From Megalobrama amblycephala (taxonomy: Eukaryota > Chordata > Actinopteri > Cypriniformes > Xenocyprididae): a stretch of 64,000 bases of DNA. The translations under genes and the position numbers were made by a program. Positions 21,791-56,200 of the stretch are shown one piece after another; positions within the stretch are counted from its first letter, which is position 1; every line of letters starts with the position of its first letter. The notes under the pieces were generated by a model, which did no database searches, had not been told where the DNA came from, and saw only the letters and a list, made by a program, of their open reading frames with translations. Where the stretch lies: assembly GCF_018812025.1 (NCBI RefSeq), contig NC_063061.1, forward strand, positions 268,501-332,500, in the 5' to 3' direction.

Positions 21791-22211
21791 ACAATAGGAA
21801 AATTCTTATCGAGCTAAAGTTGGTTTTTGATTGAATCACTTCCGTTAATTATTACTTTAGGGGCCGCTTAAACAACACCTTTCCCAATGAAAACCGAATA
21901 CCCCTAATGCATTCTTGCCGTTTATTTACGTGCTTAGTCACATGTTTAGTCTATGTTTGCGTGTGTGTATTTGCGCAAAAGCTTGGTCCTTTTTTTTTTT
22001 AAAAAGTGATATTTGCCAAATTACTTTACTGGTCCGGATAATACCAAAAAATTAGTTGTGTCCGTGGATCTATGCAAACTGGAATACTTTTGATAACGTT
22101 TTATCTATACGTAGAAAGGAAAGGGAAAACTAAGTGACTAATTTAATTATAAAAATCATAAAGTTGTATATATATAATACATTCAGTGGTTATCTGTATA
22201 ACATATTGTAA

Positions 22212-22959
22212 AGGGTTAGTTCACCCAAAAATGAAAATAATTTATTAGTCATTTATTAATCACCCTCATGCTGTTTCACACCCGTTAGACTCTTCAGAGC
22301 ACAAATTAAGATATTTTTGATGAAATCCGATGGCTCAGTGAGGCCTGCATAGCCAGCAATGACATTTCCTCTCTCAAGATCCATTAATGTACTAAAAACA
22401 TATTTAAATCAGTTCATGTGAGTACAGTGGCTCAATATTAATATTATACGATAATATTAATATTGAATAATTAATATTATTATATTATATTAATGCACCA
22501 AAAAAAAAAAAAACAGTAAACCAAAGATTCAGCTTGTCGAATCAGCAGTTCGGAGCGCCAAATTCACGTGATTTCAGCAGTTTGACATGATCTGAATCAT
22601 GATTCGACACGCTGATTCATAACGCTCCGAAGCTTCCTGAAGCAGTGTTTTGAAATCGGCCATCACTATATAAGTCGTTATTTTGTTTTTTTGGCGCACC
22701 AAAAATATTCTCGTGGCTTTATAATATTAATATTGAACCACTGTACTCACATGAACTGTTTTAAATATGTTTTTAGTGCATTAATGGATCTTGAGAGAGG
22801 AAATGTCATTGCTCCGTATGCAGGCCTCACTGAGCCATCAGATTTCATAAAAAATATCTTAATTTGTGTTCTGAAGATGAACGAAGGTCTTACGGGTGTG
22901 GAACGACACGAGGGTGAGTAATAAATGACAGAATTTTAATTTTTGGGTGAACTAACCCT
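22212..22959. mobile_element. TTAA-flanked element, family T4, copy 1 (p4ha2 5' intron)
   Basis: Ends agggttagttcacccaaaaa / ttttgggtgaactaaccct. The right flank is TTAA; the left is TGTAA, one change away. It is strongly palindromic inside: catcagatttcat...cctcactgagcc pairs with its inverse near 22330-22390. Other copies are at 32282, 43482, 58210 and a worn one at 35279. Confidence 0.8.
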
Positions 22960-23399
22960 TTAAGCATGGATAATTTATAATAAATAAGCTACTTTACATG
23001 TAAACTGTATTCTGGTGAATGCATAGTAGTTTACTCTTTCAGGTTTACCAATGTCTCGTGTCTATGAAGTCTGGTCAGCATCTTCCATTCAGCCCAAATT
23101 TTCTGATTCAGACATCAAGCTGAATATGTTGGTCTCAGATTTTATTCACTTTCTTACCTCTAAGCAAATTGAATTGGTTGCTGTATAAAAAAATACTGTT
23201 GTGTAGTCGCTTAGGTGCACGGCAAGTTTTCCAATCTACAGTACAGAAACTGTCTTTTCTGGTCATACTCTTCTTTTTTTCATACTCTTCTTCAAGAAAA
23301 ACTCTGCAGCTGTTTATTGCCCCAGTTGTGGTTCAACACCAAAGAGCTTTCTGTAGACTAAGTCTGACTTGGCTTAGTATTTAATGTCTGTCCGCAATA

Positions 23400-23563
23400 G
23401 TAAAAAATACAAGTTTGGAAACATTACATTTTTTTTTGTTTTTGAAGGAAGTTTCATCTGCTCACCAATGCATTTATTTAATCAAAAATATTGTAAAAAC
23501 GGTAATATTGTGAAATATTATTACAATTTAAAACAGCTTGTTTTTAAAAAAAAATAAAAATAA

Positions 23564-23623
<60 letters not shown>

Positions 23624-24135
23624 AAACTGTAATTTATTCCTGTGATCAAAGCTGAATTTTCAGCATCATTACTCCAGTCTTCAGTGTCACATGATCCTTC
23701 AGAAATCATTCTAATATGCTGATTTATTATCAATGTTGAAAACAGTTGTGTTGCTTCATACTTTTGTGGAAATGATTTTTTTTAAAGAACAGATAGTTCA
23801 ATGAACAGCATTTATTAAATTTAATAAAGCATTTATTAAATAGAAATCTTTTGTAACATTATAAAGGTCCTCACTGTCACTTTTGATCACTTTTAATGCA
23901 TCCTTGATGAATAAAAGTATAAATTTCTTTCTCTCTTTTTTCAGTCTTACCACAAATTGTTTCCACAAAAATTTTAAAGGGATAGTTCACCCTAAAATCA
24001 GAATGATTTCAGAAGGATCATGTGACACTGAAGACTGGAGTAATGATGCTGAAAATTCATTTTTAATTTTATTTTAAATTGTAATAATATTTCACACAAT
24101 TATTTAAATTAATGCAAGCCTTGGTGAGCAAAAGA
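23400..24135. mobile_element. Foldback MITE, second copy, with (AT)n expansion
   Basis: Shares arms with 16508-17395 (tcctgtgatcaaagctgaat, agtcttcagtgtcacatgat, aatgatgctgaaaattca). A run of about 25 AT units at 23571-23621 interrupts the left arm, and an 80-base internal region differs. A T4-like fragment (aaagggatagttcaccctaa) lies near 23977. Confidence 0.75.
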
Positions 24136-24242
24136 GACTCCTTTATTCCTTTATTTTTAGTTAAAGACTTTAAAGCGATATACGGTACATCTGCACATTT
24201 CTAAAATGTCTGTTTGTTTTTCTTGCAGGTTTTTGCTCGACA

Positions 24243-46331
<22,089 letters not shown>

Positions 46332-46636
46332 TCCAGTGATGTCAGCGTTTGGACTCAGTACTATCATCAGTGCCTTGACTACACAATCGGACACTCCAGA
46401 CTCCTCGAGAACACACATCAGCTCCAGTCAGGACTTACTGCTATGAGATGTGAGCAGGCTGGGCTTTGTCAGCCATTCTGTCTGTGAGGGATTTCTCTTT
46501 TATTTTGAGTGTTTTTACCGTTGCTTAACCTTTCTTGGCAGATTAAACTGGAGTATCACATCATAACAGAGCTCTCATTGTGTTCATGTAATGCATAAAT
46601 TATTGTTCTTCAGTGTTTTATTTTATATTCGTTTGC

Positions 46637-46642
46637 AATAAA
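46637..46642 (+). terminator. p4ha2: p4ha2 poly(A) signal
   Basis: AATAAA about 305 bases after the p4ha2 stop (46329-46331), followed by a GT-rich stretch (tgtttctttgtctgcctttt). It gives a compact 3' UTR of roughly 330 bases. Confidence 0.8.
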
Positions 46643-46664
46643 AATGTCCAAATTTGAAGTCATG

Positions 46665-47202
46665 TTTCTTTGTCTGCCTTTTGTGAGCTGTTAATATTGT
46701 TCCAAAGTCTGGAATATTTTCACAGACTGACGAGAACAGAATCCATCTGTTCATTCACTCACACACACACACACACTGTGCATATATTTTATTTGCTTTG
46801 CATTGATTGTTTTGCATTGTGATGTGTTCAATACATTATTATAGTCACTAGAATTCAAGTAAATATAAACCAGGAATAACAGTAAGACCATGAAACTGTG
46901 AAATGACTCACCACAAGCCTCTGTAATGACCTGTTTCTCAATTAGATTTGATTTTGTAATGTTTTTACTGTAAACACATCTTTGTTGAGACCACAGTTCT
47001 CTTTTCAGTATGTTACCTGCTGTAAGTACCTAGATTTCTAACCTGTCATGGTTGTAAGCGTGTCTAATCATAGCAGATTATTCAGTCAGACAACAACACA
47101 ATTAGCTGTAATCTGTTTTCTTGAAAGGTGTGACTTAACTCACCACATTGCATCAGAGCATAAAGACTAGTTCTGCGCTCAACAGAACATTCAGCTCAAC
47201 TA
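46665..47202 (+). promoter_or_regulatory. Intergenic gap and candidate promoter of the downstream paralogue
   Basis: Only about 0.5 kb separates the p4ha2 poly(A) site from the next start codon. It contains a CA microsatellite (46761-46775). A TATA-like cataaag at 47159-47165 lies about 45 bases before the first ATG. No CpG-rich patch is present, unlike the promoter regions at 15.8 and 20.2 kb, suggesting restricted expression. Confidence 0.4.
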
Positions 47203-47274
47203 ATGGCTCGAAATGGAAGCAAAGTGGATTATATTGTTATCAACATGCTGGATTTCTTGTGTTGCTGTAAATGA
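47203..47274 (+). other. Short upstream reading frame overlapping the paralogue's start
   Basis: An ATG at 47203 in weak context (C at -3) opens a 23-codon frame ending in TGA at 47272-47274. It overlaps the main ATG at 47213 in another frame; the main ATG has the better context (G at -3, G at +4). Ribosomes would have to skip the first ATG, so the overlap could damp translation. Confidence 0.6.
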
Positions 47275-50200
47275 ATTCTACTCTTCAACAGGTTAGTCTA
47301 TTGCAATAAGATGATAAAACAGCATGTTTATGTCATCTCTGTCTCTCTTTAACCATGTATGTTTTTGAACAAGTGCCAACGGTTGTGATATGCTATCTGC
47401 AGATCATATGATTCAGCTTATAGACATCAAAAAAAAGTTTGTCACATGCCTTCATGAATATATAGAAGCGCTGGAGCACCAATCAGACCTTCTGAAAAGG
47501 TAAGTGTTACTTTGTTATGGAGGTGATGGTGTATAAAAATAGAGCAGAACATTAAAAGAGCCACAAAGAACTTTATTTTGGAATATATAGAATATTTAAA
47601 CTTTAAAATCTTAAACCCAGTTGAGACTGGTATGACGAGAGGAGAGTATTATGTAAGTTGAGTTCAAGTATTTTTTGAACAGCTACACAAACAGTGAAAG
47701 CATGCTAAATTTAATTTTAATAAAGGTTCTATTATGTTAATTAAATTAGGCGCATTTAATAGAATAATGTGACTAAGTTCAGTGTCCGTTAATTATCAGT
47801 AAGTTATGGGGACATTCACAGAGCACAAATGGTGTGTTTTGTGTTTATTTTGCCACAGTCTGTAATGCATCTTAAAATATATATATATATATTTTTTATT
47901 ATTGATATAATTTATTTATCAGGACTCTGAATGCATTTGAGAATGACTTTGATGACGCTCCCAAAGATCCAGAGAAATTCATCAGCAACCCTCTTGCAGC
48001 GTACCAGCTTGTGAGAAAGCTAAGTCAAGTCTGGCCCGCTACACTGGACCTTATAGAGGGAGGACATGCAAAAGGTTTAAGGAGACACGCACAACTTTAT
48101 ACTTTAGACATTCAGAATATATCATTCAGAAACTGGATTTTCTCATAACTTTTGATTATAATATGATTATGATTATTTAGGCTATTAACTGCAATGTGAA
48201 TTTGTGAAGGCTTGTGCTGTTGTTGAGGCAACTGAGAGGTTTCTGAGAGAGTTTTTGATGGTAGACTATTTGTGAATATGATGGAAAACTAAACTGAACA
48301 GGTCTTAAAGATCGAGGTCATTGTCAGTAACATTTCTAATTTCTCACAGATGCTTTGGAAAACCTGAGATCTACAGCTCAGACACTCCCCAGTGCAGATG
48401 ATGTAGAAGGTGTAGTGATGGCTTTGGTTAGACTGCAAGAAATGTACAGATTAGATCCGAGGAACATCACGTTGTTTTCTGGTGCGTGTAACACTATAAA
48501 GCAAAACTCAACTGCATTATTTTTTTTTAATTTCATCACAAAATGTAACTTTTTTTTATCACCGAGATCTTGATGTAAAGTTGGATATATAAGTATGTCT
48601 TACTTTATCTGCATTCATATACTTGCAGAGCTCTGTATCTCAACTTTTGATTTTTTCTATCGTTGCAAAATGTAAACTATATTTTCACCCAGTACTAATC
48701 TGCTAAATGTGACCATAAGGCATGACATTAACATTTTAAAAACATTAACATTATGATTTTCAGTAAAGCTGCTTTTAAACAATGTGTATTGTGAAATAGC
48801 GCTCTATAAATAAATTTGGCTTGTCGATGATAAAACGTGTGAACAATCACATAAAATTACATTAGACAGAGTCATATGTAGAGATCAGAAAAGAGATTTG
48901 GGATTGGTACTTTCATCTGGGAACAGTAACAAACCACCTAGCAATGCCTTGGCAACCACACACATGGCCAAGCACCACTCTACATGAAAAATCTTGAAGG
49001 TATGAGGGTTTTAGTGACGTCAACTTGATGTGTGGCTTTTCAGAAATGAACCACAACTTAAGACTGGATCCAGATGAAACTTTCCATATCGCCATGATCT
49101 CTTATCTCAATCAACGCTTTCAGTATGCCCTCCTCTGGATGGAAGAAACCTTCAGGAAACTCAATAAAGGAGAGGAAGCCATTGTTACTAAAGAGGAGGT
49201 TCTTTACCAGCTTGCTTCATTTTCCCATCAGATTCAGCTGTCATCTGGGCAAGGTAAGGAGTTTACAAGAACGGTAATTAATTCAGAGATTTTTCCATTA
49301 TATTCACCTCCCATGTATTCATCTACCTCTTCTGCTAAAGAAAAACAACTCCTGTAAGTAGGTATTCCATTTACCCAAGAAAACGTTCTCTGTTTTAAAG
49401 ATTTTGCAAGTTTAAATGGATAAATAATTCCAATATTTTTAAAATAGTCTTACACATTAGCTCCACTCTCTATGTTGAATTCTAAAGCATTATGCATAAT
49501 AATTCAAACCAAAACAATGCTACATGTTAGCAGTGTGCTTTAACAATAACCAACAAAGTTTAAATAAAGATCATCTGAAACAAATGCACTAATTCACACT
49601 AATTTATAATGAATCTAATTTGCAACTGTTCTTAGACCTCACCGAGGGAGATCTGCTTCAGCCTGCACTTTATAAAAGCCTAATAGAGAGCATTAAGACC
49701 TGGGACTGGACTGCAAAATACATCCCTCACTTTGACTCACCCGTTCACTCCATGGACATAGCATATGAGGCTCTATGCACAGGCAAGAAGGTTATGATGG
49801 TGAGTTGGAGCCTGAGAAGATCTATAAATATCCATATATGCATCGGTAACAAAGGGCACTTGTGGTCAGGAGGGCTGTCTTCAAAGAGAGGGCACTGAGC
49901 TCAACTGACTCCAAGCGCTAAAATGGAGCTCTCTGTAGGGCCAGCAGGACCAAAGAGAGATCCCAAGAAGGAATAAGGTGCAGTCTCAGAGGAATTACCC
50001 TAATGATCAGATCGTGCTTTCCTAAGGACTTACCGCCCACAGTGTCATGATGTGCCACTATAACAGCCACATACACCTTCAAGGTGGAGGGGGATAATCT
50101 CCTCTCCAGCCTTTCCTGCATATAAGAAGAACGCACTGACCACTTGTTGCCACTTCAAAGCAAACAGCCACCTTGTAGAGGGGGAACTGGCTTGGGTGAT

Positions 50201-53200
50201 AGTGTCAATCACTGCTGGTGATAATCCACTCATGTCTTCCATATCCCATCCAGAGGCCAGACCTGGAGGTTCCAGAGGTCTGGGCATGGGTGCCAGATTG
50301 TGCCCTTCCCCTGAGAAAGGAGTTCCTTCCTGAGGGGAATTTGCCAGGTAGGGGCTGACGCAAGAAGCGTGAGCTCTGAGCACCAAATCGGGGTGGGCCA
50401 GTAAGGCACAACCAGCAATCAGCAATCTGTGCAATCAGGCTCACTGGGGGGAATGCATACTTGCACAGAAACTCCAGGCCAGTTTTGTGCCAGGGCATCG
50501 GGGTCGAGCAGAGCTTCAATCAGGGAATACAGAGGGCAGTGGGAGGACTCCTGGGGAAGCAAACAGATCTATCTGTGGATCAGCTGGATCACCTGGTGAT
50601 GGCGTCTCCACTCTCTGTGGAGTGTCATCTGTCACGAGAGCAAGTCCACTGCGTGATTGAGGTTGCCTGGGATGTGAGTGGCATGCAGTGACTTCAGTCC
50701 AAAGGAGGAGATGGAGGTGAGTTGTGACATGTAACGAGAACAGACACTGCCCTGGCAATTCATATACACCACCATCGCCATGTTGTCCATCTGGATCGCC
50801 ACATGCTTGCCCTGAATCAACAGCTGGAACCTCTGCAGGGCCAGCAATACAGCCGGTAACTTGAGGCAGTTGATGTGTCAACGCAGTTGAGGCCCTGTCC
50901 AGGGTCCCGAGATTTGTGTGCCCATTGAATACAGTGCCCCAGCCTGTATTGGAGGGGAACGTTGTAATGAATTCAGGCAGCTCAGGACTGACCAGGCACG
51001 CCCCAACTTAAGACACACTATCATAGTGACTTAGTCTAACTCCATACCAAGATGCTCTGCACCGGGGAGAGCTTGCTCTTTTCCCAGTTGACCTGAAGCC
51101 GCAACCAGCTGAGGTGCTCGAGCATCATATCTCTGTGTGGACACAATAGGTCTCGAGAGTGCACTAGAATTAGCCAGTCATCGAGATAATTTAGCATGTG
51201 AATGCCCACTTCCCTTAGAGGGGCAGAGGTCTCGAGTCTCAATCTAGTGACCATAGTCATAGAGGCATTTAAACACTTACCTCAATCCGAGAGCCGGCAA
51301 CGGAATTGGTCTGTGACGGTAGGGCAAGGTCAGTTGCCGAGCACAGCTCCTGCATCAGCCCTGGGTCAGGACTACCCTCGTGCAGATCTTTAAGTGACTT
51401 GGTCTGATGGCTATGGCATGCAGGGCAGAGGCAGCCTGTCCAGGGACACTGTAAGCCCTTGCCTGGAGGAGCCTCAGACAGTTCCTCCAGGTGGCGGCGT
51501 TCTGCGGGCACAGATGCACCGCAATTGCATGCTCGACCTGTGGGACCTCCGAGTATCCCCTGGCCACCAGATTTTTTTTTTTAAGTCTGCCTGCAAACAA
51601 AGTAATTTTAATAAGTTACCAGTGTGATACAACAAGTGCTTTTGAGAACTAAATATTCACTGGAATTACTAAAGTTTGCTAGGTTAGCTACTGGGATAAT
51701 CTGGGCTAAAATACTCCATAGCATAGCTATCTATGTAGCAAAAGGTGTAATAAAACAAACATTACACACCAAAATTAAATTTTTAAAGTTTTACACAAAA
51801 CAAGAATATTGGAAAATTGGTATAACACTGTATAATCTAAAGTGTTCACTTAAAGTGTTGAAGATTAGACTGAATGTGTTAATGTGGATTAATATTGTAT
51901 TATGGTTTATAGACACCACAGAGAGAGAGAAAACTGGTGTGCAGGTACAGAACAGGAAGAGGAAACCCGCTGGTGCTATTCAAAGAGGAAGTGGAGTGGG
52001 ATCAGCCTACAATACTACGATACCATGACTTTCTTTCTGAAGGAGAGATAGACACCATCAAAACACTGGCCAGGCCAAAGGTATGCAAATTTAATTTAAA
52101 AGGTACATTAAATGCAATTTATGTTAAAGTAGCGGTACAACATGCTCATCAATTCTTTATATAAAATAATTATAACAGGTTACAATTGCATATTTTAAAC
52201 TGCTCTTTAAAAGTATTATTTCAGTGTTGACATGTTAACTTTTCAGCATTCAGTGTGATTAGTATTAGTAATTAACAATATTCATCTAATGCAACACAAA
52301 ACTCTGTTTATATTTAGCTTTCCAGAGCTAAAGTCATAGATCCAGTCAATGGACAAAAAGTTTCTGCTGCATCCCGTGTGTCAAAAAGGTATGTGCCTCC
52401 ACCCCAAAATTTAAAATCATTTACTTGTGCTCCTGTCTTTCCAAAAAGGTATGATTCTCTTTCTTCTGTGGAACATAAAAAATATATATATTTTGAGATA
52501 TGTCTTTTTGTCCATACAATGGAAGTCAATGAACTTCATTGTTGTTTGGTTCCCAGTATTCTTCTGTAATTCTCAGATAACCTCACAAATATAGCAAAAC
52601 CAGAGTGCTAGTCGGTGAACTTTTTTCTTGATATACTTCAGATCATGCATACAAAATGCAATAAACACTATCATGTTATATTGCATTTGGAGGCAGATGT
52701 CTGATGTTTGAGAACACAATTGTGTGAGAAATTTCTGGGAGGTAATTATTATACTCAGCCATTTTAATGACAGACTTTGGCTCAGGCATTTCGGAACCAA
52801 CATTTGAGATGCTGTGATGTGATGTGATTGGTCCGCTGGTTAGTCCACTTATCCAATCACATTATCTGCTGAGCCAAAGTCACATGAGATTTTTGTTGCA
52901 CATGGAGGGATTTATTCGGTAAATATGTTTTCATTGTAGTTTATGCTCGTCTTCTTATCGGATAAAACAAATATCCGCCTCAATTGACCGCATACGATTT
53001 TATGCTCATTTTTAAAATTTATGGCCATCTTGGAGTTTCCATCCAGCATTTTTTAAATGTGATATCCTAGCCTGGATGCCAGCCGAACTTAGCCCCGCCC
53101 ACAACATTTTGAGGTCGGGGAGTTTGGTCTGGACTCGATCCGTAGAGGAGTAATTATTGACTGTGTCTGAAGCATGTGTGTAATCATGCCAATTCTTTTT

Positions 53201-56200
53201 GCTGCGACCATCACAGCACACCATTTATTGAGTAAATTTACTCAACTGAGCTGAGTAATCTGCATAAATCTTAAGGGTATGAATTTGGCACAATAAACCT
53301 TTTTGGCTCTGGTGACTAGAATGGCGGCGAGAAGACGACATGGTTACACTTTATTTTAAGGTGTACGTTACAATGTAATTAAACATTTAAATACTGAATA
53401 ATATTAGTTAACAACATGTACTTACTATAGGATTAGGGTTTGGTTTAGAGCCAGTTGAATGTAGTGATGCATAATTTAGACAAGTTCAGAATGTAATCCG
53501 GCCTAGGGTGCAATAATACTTTGACCAGACCAGAGGAAAATTCATTATTAATTTGAAAATTGAAATTGAAATTGAAGCAAGTGAAAGGGCCTGCAAATCA
53601 CCTTCTCTTCTAAGGGACGTTAAGGCTAGTAAAAGAACCACCTTAAGGGTCAAAAAATTTCTTAGACACTGACTCCAAGGGTTCAGATAGAACACCTGAT
53701 AACCCTTCCAGGACTATAGAAAGATCATATGAAGGAACATTTGATGGGCAGATAGTCCTCAGCTGTCTGTCTCCACATAAAAAGTGAGGAAATGTCTCCC
53801 TAATGAAATGCCATAAAATGGCACATGCATCGCAGGGGCCATCCCTGCCAAAAGCAGCTCTTGGAAGATCTCCAGCACTGAACCAACCATGCAGCAGACT
53901 GGATTCAAATGGTGCTGTTCGCACCACTATGTGAAGAGCTGCCACTTAGAGTGTACGATTTCCTTGTGGAGGGTGTTCTAGCATTCAAGATGGTCTCAAC
54001 AACATCAGTCAAGAGACCATAATCTAGAAATGGGTCGCCCTCAGGGACATTTTCCATATCTTATGACAAGGGCACCATATTGAACCCTGTACATAAGACA
54101 GAAGGTCGCTCCTGTTTGGAATCTCCTAAGGAGAGCCTCCCAGGAGAGCTACTAGGTCCAAGTACCATATTCAGGCATGCCAAACAGAGCTACAAACAAG
54201 GGATGCACTCTGTCTTGCCATACTCTTGCCAGAACCAGAAGCAGTGCTATTAGAGAAAGCATACAGACGTGCCCTCAGTCTGTGCCATTTTTGTTATATT
54301 GCCTCAGCCCCAACCTTGACAGGAAGTCTACTCTCACATTCAGACATCCCAGGATATAGACTGCTCTCAGTGAGACTAGCCTACCCTGAGCTCAAAGTAA
54401 GGTATGTTGCGCCAACCTGAATAGTGGGTGCGAACTCAACCTGCCCTGGTGATTTATATATGACACTACTGACATGTTGTATATTCAGCCCCTCAGGTCT
54501 GGGAGAAAGTACTTCTCTAGGGGCAAATTGCTCTAATAACCTCATATGTCCTGAAACCTTCCAAATTATGGGCGGGTACCATGTTTCGGCAGACGTGATG
54601 TGCAGAAAATGGGTGAACGACCTGTTGGGAACTGCCACTGACTGAATCCCAGATTGTGGCAGGTTTAGCCAGACAGCCCCTTGAGGGTATCAAGGAAGAA
54701 TGGGCACACAAGGTTGTGATGCGACACCTTTTTCCCCACATTTTGCCCATTCCTGTAAAATTTGCCTAAAATGCCTAAAAAAGGCATACCTAAAGTAAAT
54801 TGCATGCTGTTCTTGAACCATTTGGAGTATATCCCCTTAGCATTCCACTGTACCACCGTGGTACAAATACCATTCAAAAAGAGACCTTAGGACTGTTAAG
54901 TATGCATGGTCTCTTTTGAAAGGTACGTGTACCACTGGCGGTAGAGTGGAACGCTAACAGGTTAATATACAGTAAATAATAGTCAATGGCATGACAAATA
55001 ATTGCACATTTGTATAATATGCAGCTTAGCTTTGTACAGTGAGTTATGTTATTAGTGTCAAGGTTGAGGACTCGTGCAGTGTGTGTACTAGGATGGGCTT
55101 GTAATTAAAAAAACAAAAAAACAAAACACGAACAGAAAACTACTCCGTAAGGGAATATTTGTAGTCTAGGGCAGTCTTCAGTTTGAAGTTGAGAAGACAC
55201 AGGACATTTAGATCTTAATGTGACTGTCCTCTATCTCTCTCAGTGCGTGGCTCTCTGAAGAGGAAAATCCTGTGATCACACAGATCAACCAAAGAATCAC
55301 TGATGTCACTGGTCTAGAATTGGAGACAGCAGAGGAGCTCCAGGTATTCACATTCCTAACCAAATCACAACAGGGGCTTTCGCACTGGAGGAACCTTTTC
55401 GTAGTTCCTAGAACTATTAGCGGAAGTACCCGGATTTTGCTATGTTTGCACCACAGAAACTAGGAATGATTTCAGTTCTAGGAACTCCTTTTGGGGGAAC
55501 TAAATTAGCTTCTACTTCAGAGTAGGGTCTAAACCAGCAATATAGGAACTACCAGTGACATAAGTGTATGTTGATTGGCTGAATGCACGAGAAACCATTT
55601 TTTAAAAAGCGTTATAGCCTATATATTTACTCCACAAATTAACTCTACAAACATGGTAAATAATGATAGATGGACTTCTCAAGTTAAGGAAAAAATCCAA
55701 CACAACTTTGAGGGGACCAAGCGAAACATGATTATGTATTTCTGCTCAGTTAGTGACATTGGACATCAACCACACAGCAAATGCTAATACTTTTTCATAT
55801 ACTGTCTTCTTTCTTTGTATAAGAGTTCTATCTAATAACATATTAGACAGGCTGTTAAACAAATTGTAAACTAATTAAGACGGAGAATGTGAGCGATGTG
55901 TACTCAGGCTCTGGCATTCTCAGCACCATTACAATAAACTTCCGCCGCACTTTCAAAATAAAAGTCACAACAACAAGCGCAGCTTATGTCACTTCATAGT
56001 TCCCACTGGCGGTGCAAATGCAACCAAGAAAATGGCCCTAGGGGAACTATTAGTTCTTGGGGAAACACCCTGGTGGCTAGTTCCTAGAACCAATTTCCTA
56101 GAACTACCCGGTGCGAGAGCCCCTAATGCTAGGTTGAATTTTAAGCATAAACTAGTGTAATGGATTGATCTGTTTAGAATGCTAATTTTAAATAGTTAAC

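Noticed and set aside
48355..48573. Extended frame beyond exon 4 of the paralogue
   Set aside because: The exon ends at 48481 with GTGCGT; the extra codons are intronic and low-complexity.
50045..50881. Several 70-130-codon frames on both strands as host genes
   Set aside because: They are frameshifted pieces of the DIRS-type RT, RNase H and recombinase on the minus strand and their plus-strand shadows.
54177..54877. Open frames on both strands in intron 8
   Set aside because: No domain or codon pattern recognised; probably more decayed retroelement next to the recombinase fragment, but this could not be shown.
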